Made by a program: the position numbers and the translations under genes. Under the pieces are notes generated by a model that saw nothing but the letters and a program-made list of their open reading frames with translations, ran no database searches and was not told where the DNA came from. DNA of 41,551 bases, from NCBI GenBank assembly GCA_964468435.1, contig CAYXVE010000048.1, positions 1 to 41,551 on the forward strand. The letters are read 5' to 3'. This DNA is from JBCCTX01 sp964468435 (lineage in GTDB: Bacteria; Bacteroidota; Bacteroidia; J057). Of this stretch, positions 35,575-41,551 are shown in pieces; the first letter of the stretch is position 1; each line of letters opens with the position of its first letter.

Positions 35575-35977
35575 CTCCTTGTTCCTGACGCAATTTTATG
35601 TAACGACTACTAATATAGGAATCTCATAGAAACACGCGAATTCCTGTAAAAGGTTTTTAGAAAAATTTGTTTCTTATCTAGAAGCTTATCGCGTAAAAAT
35701 TTTCCTACAGGACCGTTCTTGGGTCGTAATGCAGCCCAGATGATGGTAACATAAGTGATCGCTGTATTGATTGAGTTGAGACTGGGCTTTTTGTCCATCA
35801 GTGCGATTCCTACTGGTGAGAATCGTTTGATATCCTTTCTGGTGCAGTTACCAGATACATTCGAGCCCGATCTCCCTGTTGGAACTGGTTATAAGCGCTA
35901 TTTGATTATTCATAGTATCAAAAACGTGTTTGGGGGATAGCGGTTTAATCCTTGTATTTCTTATTATCTTTATCCAC
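35575..35977. other. Intergenic region, possible decayed coding sequence
   Basis: About 400 bases between divergent genes. The minus strand stays open around 35610-35880, giving RKDIKRFSPVG and INTAITYVTIIWAALRPK; the first and last segments faintly resemble IS110-type transposase tails but not enough to name. The plus-strand frame 35755-35940 overlaps it and has no recognisable motif. I support no gene here; promoters for both neighbours must lie in it but none is clear. Confidence 0.35.
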
Positions 35978-36484
35978 ATGCAGGAAACCATCAAAGTATT
36001 ATATGATTTTGAAGACCTACAGGAGGTTGCTGATTGGCGCATCATCAATGATGGAGTCATGGGCGGTATGTCCAAGAGCAAGGTATTTATCGAACAACCA
36101 GGTATCATGACCTTTTCAGGATATGTCTCACTGGAAAATAATGGAGGTTTTGCTTCTACACGCACTAGTCCCCGGGATTATAAACTGGGTGGGCATAAAG
36201 GGATGAGGATCAGGGTGAAAGGAGATAGTAAAACCTATCAGATCAGGCTGAAGACCGATACCAGCTTCGATGGGGTCAATTACAAGCAGGAATTCGAGAC
36301 CCAACCCGGTGAATGGATCGAACTTGAATTTGTATTTGAAGCATTCCAACCGGTTTACCGGGGTAGAATTTTGGAAAATATAGGCCCTCCTGATCCAGGT
36401 ATGATTCGCCAGCTAGGTTTTCTTATCTCCAAAAAGCAAGAAGGTCCTTTCCAGTTGGATATAGACTGGATGAAGGTGTATTAA
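35978..36484 (+). CDS. CIA30 family protein
   Basis: A 168 aa protein of the CIA30 (NADH:ubiquinone oxidoreductase intermediate-associated protein 30) family, a galactose-binding-like beta-sandwich. Visible family features are VLYDFEDLQEVADWRIINDG near the start, VMGGMSKSKV, FSGYVSLENNGGFASTRT, GMRIRVKGDSKTYQIRL and the C-terminal IRQLGFLISKKQEGPFQLDI. No signal peptide is apparent with the chosen ATG at 35978. A TTG at 35930 would add a hydrophobic 16-residue stretch that could act as a membrane segment, so export cannot be ruled out. In bacteria the role is not known. It is a single gene. Confidence 0.85.
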   Translation: MQETIKVLYDFEDLQEVADWRIINDGVMGGMSKSKVFIEQPGIMTFSGYVSLENNGGFASTRTSPRDYKLGGHKGMRIRVKGDSKTYQIRLKTDTSFDGVNYKQEFETQPGEWIELEFVFEAFQPVYRGRILENIGPPDPGMIRQLGFLISKKQEGPFQLDIDWMKVY

Positions 36485-36594
36485 GCTTTCCATTCAAGAT
36501 AAATGCTGTGATTACAGCCATGAAAGTCATCCATCCATTAAAGCTCTCAGGGATCTGGCTCACCTGTGGGATTATGCAACATAGCTATTTGTAG

Positions 36595-37816
36595 CTAGTT
36601 TGCAGGTATCCCTATATCCCATATGGAAGGGACTAGATGGGATGAACCATTTTGGAGGGTAACATCAGCGCTATTGAATGTTTTCCATTCATATTTTTGC
36701 TGAAGTACTTTCATTTTCTGAGAGAGATTTTCCTGCTCGATACTATCCCTGGTAGCTAACGCAAGTGCTTGATGCTTTTGAGCATGAGCGAGATCACCGA
36801 GCTTGCCATGATACACAGCCAGTGAATCATGCAGTTCAACCTGTACGGGATATGCATTCATATTTACAGCGAGGGTTAGCATTTTCTCCAAAGTATCTAC
36901 AGCTGCCTGAGTATTTCCTTTTTCATGTAGAAGGGTTGCTATCTTTTGGTTAAATTGGATGATGTGAGCGAGTGATGAAACCCGGTAGAAGTACCTAAGA
37001 CTATTGTGGTAGTAATAGTTAGCAGAGTCAGATAGACCTTGCTTATGCAGGATCACACCGATCAGCCCTTGAGAAAAGGAATCTCCGTGCTCATAATCAA
37101 TACTACGTGAATGAGCCAATGCTTTACGTGCATACAAGAGTGCTGAGTCCAGTTGATTGAGCCTGGAGAAAGAGGAGGCGATGTGCGAGAGTCCCATATA
37201 CAACTGAGGGCCTACACTAAGCTTTTGGAACAGACGGGTAGACAGTTTTACTATACTGTAGCGCTTCCTGGTAGTTTTCAGTTTTCCAGTGTAGCAAAGC
37301 CAATCCACGATACACATTGGCTATCCCTATGGAATCATCTGCCTCAGCACAATCATTCAACGCACGGTAGAATCCTTCTAGTGCAGATTCATATTTACCC
37401 ATGGACGCATACAGATGCGCAATATTGTAAAGATTCCGAGATCTGACTTTGTGATCCATATGAGGGATAGATTTTTCCTCAGCAAGCAGACAATGTCTCA
37501 ACCCAAGCCCGAGATCTCCCAAGCGGTAATGCAGAAATCCCAGCCTTGCGTGTATGCGATAGAAAACAGAATCATGTCCAACCCATTTGAGGGCAGACTG
37601 GCAATAAATCATGGCAGAGTCATAATACTCATGCCTTTCATAAGCATCTGACAGCGACAAGTACAGGTTTGCCATATTGAGATCAGAACCTGTACGCCTT
37701 TTTTGCTCTGATGTGATAGCCTTTAGGCTATCGATATCAAGAGGATTTTCAAAAGCAAAGACTAAAGCAGCATTTAACAGATAAATGCAGACAGCTAAAT
37801 ACTTGATACACTTCAT
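36595..37816 (-). pseudogene. Frameshifted TPR-repeat protein, probably broken
   Basis: Two overlapping frames together spell one TPR protein. The first (37217-37816) has a signal peptide (1-21) and TPR helices ending YQEALQYSK, then runs out of frame to a stop. The second frame carries on naturally as LSTRLFQKLSVGPQLYMGL and further TPR units to 36595. Deleting one A from the minus-strand run at 37246-37249 would join them into about 390 aa. The tail ends LSQKMKVLQQKYEWKTFNS and then an unlike segment. In related proteins this helix leads into a transmembrane helix and a LuxR-type or histidine-kinase output domain, which is missing here. A sequencing error could explain the frameshift, but not the missing end. 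Confidence 0.75.
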
Positions 37817-38252
37817 GGGGCTGGCTATTACATGTTTTAATGATACGAATATTTCTCAAAACAAGAAAAGTAATGCGCAAAAATCACATTATCATGTAAT
37901 AAACACCCTTTAATTCAGTGTTATTTATCAAAAATATCTCTTACACTATAATATCCGATTATATTAATATCTAATTTACTTTGAATAATCTCTTCCCGGT
38001 TCAACGTTGCATAAAGAATTCATTCCTGTATGTACAGACGTATAAACGAAGCTATTTTTGTTAGTCTAATCAAGCCATTTTAGCTAAAAATGGAGTTTAA
38101 CTTTCAGGCGGCAAGTTTTATTTGAGGATAAAATATATTTTTATAACTTCTTGGTAATGTTAACAAACAAGCATATATCTTAAGTTTTAGGTACAAAAAG
38201 TATCTATATATTAAACAAAGCTTTTGCTCTGATTGACCTGATGAGGTAAAGT
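37817..38252. other. AT-rich intergenic region
   Basis: About 435 bases between divergent genes, with no supported ORF. A small hairpin, ccatttt/aaaatgg around a short loop, lies at 38075-38093. The sequence is AT-rich throughout and must contain the promoters of both neighbours, but I found no exact TAnnTTTG element at a useful distance. Confidence 0.5.
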
Positions 38253-38621
38253 ATGAAGTCTTTTTTTGTTTTTGTAGGTAGGGGCAAAAAGTATGCTAGC
38301 ATTGCCTTTCGTAAACCCCTAAACAAAGGAGAATATAAGCAATGTGCGAAAGAGATCATGGACATTGCCCGAGAAAGGAATGTGAAAGGGTTGTTAGTTG
38401 ATACCAATGGCGTTAAGTGTATTAGTTCAGCTAATGAAAAATTTGTCTTTGCCAATACAGATCTGGACGTGATCAACTTTGACCGACTGCTCAAAGTCGC
38501 TATCCTGGCTGACAAGGACGATCATTCATATAACCATCTCGAAGCCATGTGCTACATGGCGGGTTATCAAATCAAGGTATTTCGAAACAAAGATATGGCC
38601 CTTAAGTGGCTGGACAATTGA
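38253..38621 (+). CDS. STAS/SpoIIAA-like small protein
   Basis: A 122 aa cytoplasmic protein with the alternating strand-helix pattern of STAS-like (SpoIIAA-like) domains: a first strand SFFVFVGRGKKYASIAF, a helix EYKQCAKEIMDIARER, the strand VKGLLVDTNGV, then LLKVAILAD and a C-terminal IKVFRNKDMALKWLDN. The ending F-x-x-x-x-x-A-x-x-W-L is typical of the Bacteroidota STAS/SEC14-like proteins. I see no conserved serine phosphorylation motif, so an anti-anti-sigma role is not supported. The function is unknown. Its stop lies 11 bp from the stop of the convergent DUF695 gene. Confidence 0.65.
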   Translation: MKSFFVFVGRGKKYASIAFRKPLNKGEYKQCAKEIMDIARERNVKGLLVDTNGVKCISSANEKFVFANTDLDVINFDRLLKVAILADKDDHSYNHLEAMCYMAGYQIKVFRNKDMALKWLDN

Positions 38622-38632
38622 TCCAAGGATGA

Positions 38633-39382
38633 CTATTCTAATTTGATGTTCAAACGAGTCCAGTTTTGATAGACACCATTACTTCTTCTGACCACATCCG
38701 TGAGGTAGTCGGCAATTTTCTGAATATTGGGCAAATGATTGTATTCCAGGCGGGATATGGTGAGTTCGTAGGGATAATACTGTTCAGTGGCTGAGAATTT
38801 TTCTTTAGAGATGGCAAACTGATCATTGCTGATCTTGTGTATAAATACATCTCGGTCCTCGATGGATGGAAAGCGCAGATGATGCTCTATTTCCTGTGGA
38901 AAGGCTGTATTTTCGCTAAGCTGTAGATATGTTTCCTGAGACTTTGATACTCCCCGGATGAGTTGTGGGTGTAGATGCGAGCGAAAAAAGCGCCAGTCGC
39001 TGTCTTTCAATTCTCCCATACTATAGGTATAACCAGGATGAGCATACATGCAAGTTTTGATCAGGTCTGTAATATCGGGATGTGGCGGAAGATAAAAATA
39101 CAGGGACCTCTTACCATTTCCCGTACACCTTACTGTGAATAACCCATTCATATCCATCGTCATCAACCTAACAATATCTTCCTCTATTTCCTTGATCTCC
39201 TCGACTTCATCTGGGTGTACCCTTCCTTCACGATCGGGGTTGTTCAATCTGACAAATACATATACTAACTGGGAATGAGCCACCATTGGGAGATCATCAA
39301 TCAATGATAGATTTAGCTTTACTGAAGCAGGTTTCCCGGCGAGTGTACAAAAATAAAAATCCCACGAACGATTATCTTGCAT
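38633..39382 (-). CDS. DUF695 protein with RraB-like C-terminal domain
   Basis: A 249 aa cytoplasmic protein in two parts. The N-terminal half matches DUF695: SWDFYFCTLAGKPASVKLNL, YVFVRLNNPDREGRVHPDE, and FTVRCTGNGKRSLYFYLPP. The C-terminal half starts at HHLRFPSIEDRDVFIHKI (about 167) and resembles RraB, the ribonuclease E inhibitor fold, with a following DVVRRSNGVYQNW. This two-domain layout is common in Bacteroidota; the role is unknown, and RNase regulation is only an analogy. It is monocistronic and convergent with the STAS-like gene. The start at 39382 is the first ATG and places DUF695 at the very N-terminus, as expected. Confidence 0.8.
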   Translation of the reverse strand: MQDNRSWDFYFCTLAGKPASVKLNLSLIDDLPMVAHSQLVYVFVRLNNPDREGRVHPDEVEEIKEIEEDIVRLMTMDMNGLFTVRCTGNGKRSLYFYLPPHPDITDLIKTCMYAHPGYTYSMGELKDSDWRFFRSHLHPQLIRGVSKSQETYLQLSENTAFPQEIEHHLRFPSIEDRDVFIHKISNDQFAISKEKFSATEQYYPYELTISRLEYNHLPNIQKIADYLTDVVRRSNGVYQNWTRLNIKLE

Positions 39383-39572
39383 TTCTTTCCTGTAGCAGAA
39401 ACATTCTATACAAGGTGAAAATTAGCACTAACCTGCTATGTCTCAAGCAGGGAAAGACTCACCCGTCAAAGTTTAGGGTAATACTGTCATATTCGCCTTT
39501 TATTTGGTATTTACTTATCTTACCCTCTACATATGGCAAGTAGCACGGTATTTCATTTTGATTATCACCTCA

Positions 39573-41255
39573 ATGAGCACAAAACATCTGTATAAACTAA
39601 TTTTCATTGCAAGTATTGCAGTTTTCTTTGGATCATGTACTCCAACTTCTACTTATGATGTAGTCATCTTAAATGGGATGATCTACGACGGAAGTGGTTC
39701 TGGGCCTTATGCCGGAAGTATCGGTATCAACGCAGATACTATTGCTTATGCCGGCCCGGCAAAATCGCTACTGGGCAACGTCAACATCGACGCTACTGGC
39801 AAGGCTGTCAGCCCCGGATTTATCAACATGCTCAGTTGGGCTACTGAGTCCCTAATTCAAGATGGACGCTCACAGAGCGATATACGCCAGGGCGTTACCC
39901 TAGAAATATTTGGTGAAGGCTCCTCCATGGGGCCCTTAAGTGATGAGATGAAAGCACAATATGCAGAAAATCTGGCAGAAGATGGAATAGACATTAGCTG
40001 GACCACGCTGGGTGAATATCTGAAATTTCTGGAAGAAAAAGGCGTTTCCTGCAATATCGCTTCTTTTGTAGGGGCAACGACTCTCAGAGTTCACCAGATC
40101 GGATATGAAGATCGTGCGCCTACTCCAGAAGAGCTGGAAACCATGAAAGCTCTAGCTGAAGAAGCGATGCAAGAAGGGGCACTGGGAGTCGGCTCATCCT
40201 TGATCTATGCTCCTGCCTTTTTTGCCAGTACAGAAGAACTGATCGAACTGAGTAAGGTAGCCTCCCAATACGATGGGATGTATATTTCCCACTTGCGCAG
40301 CGAGGGCAATCGTCTCCTCGAAGCGCTGGATGAGCTAATTCGCATCGCTGATGAGGCAGACATCCGCGCGGAGGTCTACCACCTCAAAGCCGCAGGCCGC
40401 AACAATCACCACAAGCTGGATCTGGCGATCGCGAAGATTGACGCTGCCCGTGCGGCAGGCCTTGAGATCACGACTAATATGTACAACTACATTGCCGGTG
40501 CGACTGGACTGGATGCAGCTATGCCCCCATGGGTGCAGGAAGGGGGATACGAGGCATGGAGAACACGCCTACAAGATCCGCAAATCCGCGCCAGGGTCAT
40601 CGTAGAGATGAAAAGTGATCCGGATGACTGGGAGAACCTGTACGTAGGAGCCGATAAAGTGATCCTAAACAGTTTTCGTAACAAAGATTTGCGACAATAT
40701 ACAGGAAAAACCCTTACCGAAGTCGCGGAGATGATGGGCATGAGCAAGGAAGAAGCTGCGATTGAGCTGGTCATTCAGGATGGTAGCAGGGTGGGAGCGG
40801 TGTATTTTCTGATGCGTGAGGAAAATGTGAAAAAGCAGCTGAAGCTTCCCTATATGAGCTTTTGCTCGGATGCTGGATCGATGGCGCCCGAGGGCAACTT
40901 CCTGAATGCTAATCCCCATCCGCGGGCTTATGGCAATTTTGCCCGTCTGCTGGGCAAATATGTGCGTGAAGAGCAAGTGCTACCGCTGGAAGAGGCCATT
41001 TTCAAGCTAACCCATCTATCGGCCTTAAAACTGCGCATCCCTAAGCGTGGCCTCCTCCAATCAGGTTACTATGCCGATGTAGTGGTCTTCGACCCAGCGA
41101 CGATCCAGGATCACGCGACCTTTGAGGAGCCGCATCAGTATGCTACGGGCATGGAGCAGGTCTTCGTGAATGGCATCCAGGTGCTGAAGGATGGGGAGCA
41201 CACGGGTGCGACGCCGGGGCGGGTAGTGCGGGGACCAGGATATAGACAGGATTGA
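39573..41255 (+). CDS. Amidohydrolase lipoprotein of the D-aminoacylase family lacking the HxH motif
   Basis: A 560 aa exported lipoprotein (lipobox FFGSC, Cys22) with a metallo-dependent amidohydrolase fold related to N-acyl-D-amino-acid deacylases. YDVVILNGMIYDGSG and GKAVSPGFIN are standard. The strand-1 metal motif, normally D-x-H-x-H, is here NMLSW, with Leu87 and Trp89 in place of the two histidines, and the usual GNCG segment is GEGS (residues 114-117). His240 (YISHLRSEG), His270 (VYHLKAAG) and Asp433 (FCSDAGS) are kept. It may bind one metal or none, forming a divergent subgroup. I chose ATG 39573 because it gives a compact lipoprotein signal; the frame opens at 39504. The 3' half is visibly richer in G and C than the 5' half. 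Confidence 0.87.
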   Translation: MSTKHLYKLIFIASIAVFFGSCTPTSTYDVVILNGMIYDGSGSGPYAGSIGINADTIAYAGPAKSLLGNVNIDATGKAVSPGFINMLSWATESLIQDGRSQSDIRQGVTLEIFGEGSSMGPLSDEMKAQYAENLAEDGIDISWTTLGEYLKFLEEKGVSCNIASFVGATTLRVHQIGYEDRAPTPEELETMKALAEEAMQEGALGVGSSLIYAPAFFASTEELIELSKVASQYDGMYISHLRSEGNRLLEALDELIRIADEADIRAEVYHLKAAGRNNHHKLDLAIAKIDAARAAGLEITTNMYNYIAGATGLDAAMPPWVQEGGYEAWRTRLQDPQIRARVIVEMKSDPDDWENLYVGADKVILNSFRNKDLRQYTGKTLTEVAEMMGMSKEEAAIELVIQDGSRVGAVYFLMREENVKKQLKLPYMSFCSDAGSMAPEGNFLNANPHPRAYGNFARLLGKYVREEQVLPLEEAIFKLTHLSALKLRIPKRGLLQSGYYADVVVFDPATIQDHATFEEPHQYATGMEQVFVNGIQVLKDGEHTGATPGRVVRGPGYRQD

Positions 41256-41273
41256 CGGGAGGGACAGATGATT

Positions 41274-41551
41274 CTATGTACAGGACAAAAGTTTGACAAA
41301 TTCATCTATGGGTTTGTTATTCAGTAAGTCAGTTCTGATCTCATCTAAGCCCTATTTGAAAATACTGTAAGCTTTTCTACCGTGTTTTTTGATTGGGATG
41401 AGCCTCCCTCCTTGGGTAATCATTTCTCCAACCTTAACGACCCATGCCAAGGTTAGAGCCAGTAATCCCATGAGGGTATCAATCCTCTCTGGATAGTTTA
41501 GTGTCTGACAGAAAAGTCTGATTTTGGGGGAGGCCTTCCAATTATTTCATC
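41274..41551 (-). pseudogene. Decayed IS4-type transposase, C-terminal part, running off the window
   Basis: The minus strand encodes the C-terminal end of an IS4-family-like DDE transposase: TLMGLLALTLAWVVKVGE, then PIKKHGRKAYSIFK and, after an in-frame TAG at 41352-41354, GLDEIRTDLLNN and a stop at 41274. The amber codon replaces the Tyr usually found in IFxYGLD. Upstream of about 41480 the similarity changes frame (SDTKLSRE in another frame), and further stops follow, so at least one frameshift is present. It is therefore a dead fragment. I could not find the element's terminal inverted repeat; the rest lies beyond the window. Confidence 0.75.

Noticed and set aside
35610..35940. Overlapping small frames on both strands as possible new genes
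   Set aside because: No recognisable motif or translation signal on either strand; the faint transposase likeness is too weak to call.

Overview
This window looks like a stretch of chromosome from a free-living member of the Bacteroidota, probably Cytophagales-like. The evidence is a complete SusC/SusD pair, a type A T9SS sorting domain on a very large secreted protein, two PorT-like outer-membrane barrels, GIN-domain and NIPSNAP proteins, DUF1800/DUF1501 partners, a DUF2723 membrane protein, and TAnnTTTG-type promoter elements. Genes are AT-leaning with short intergenic gaps. I see no prophage, CRISPR array, rRNA or tRNA. The genus cannot be fixed from the sequence alone.

Layout. 1-7.4 kb: a secreted endonuclease/exonuclease/phosphatase-fold protein; purD; an ECF sigma factor with a membrane anti-sigma-like partner and a CpxP/Spy-like membrane protein; convergent to these, an odd ORF joining the start of an ECF sigma factor to the end of a DUF4252 protein; then NIPSNAP, GIN-domain and FAD-oxidoreductase genes. 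7.4-8.4 kb has no recognisable gene. 8.4-13.1 kb: a DUF1800/DUF1501 pair whose second member carries lectin-like repeats, a PA14-like domain and a T9SS tag. 13.3-20 kb: a DUF2723 protein, two paralogous outer-membrane barrels around a gene-poor AT-rich gap, and a P1-family aminopeptidase. 20-22.2 kb: PLDc_N membrane protein, Nudix hydrolase, phosphatidylserine decarboxylase and methylmalonyl-CoA epimerase.

22.4-28.4 kb: a four-gene SusCD operon ending in an unrecognised secreted protein and a Calx-beta-like lipoprotein, closed by a terminator. 28.5-31.7 kb: an operon of sterol-desaturase/AGMO-like di-iron enzyme, Gfo/Idh/MocA oxidoreductase and deoxyribose-phosphate aldolase. 31.9-35.6 kb (minus strand): M16 peptidase, O-methyltransferase and LysM lytic transglycosylase with only 4-bp gaps. 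36-41.3 kb: CIA30-like protein, a frameshifted TPR gene, a STAS-like small protein, a DUF695 protein and a lipoprotein amidohydrolase lacking the usual HxH metal motif. The right edge enters a decayed IS4-type transposase.

The strongest candidates for a second look are the sigma/DUF4252 chimera, the metal-ligand-poor amidohydrolase, the modular DUF1501 protein, the uncharacterised tail of the SusCD operon, and the palindromic divergent promoter between psd and mce. Nothing here amounts to a clearly new defence or mobile system.
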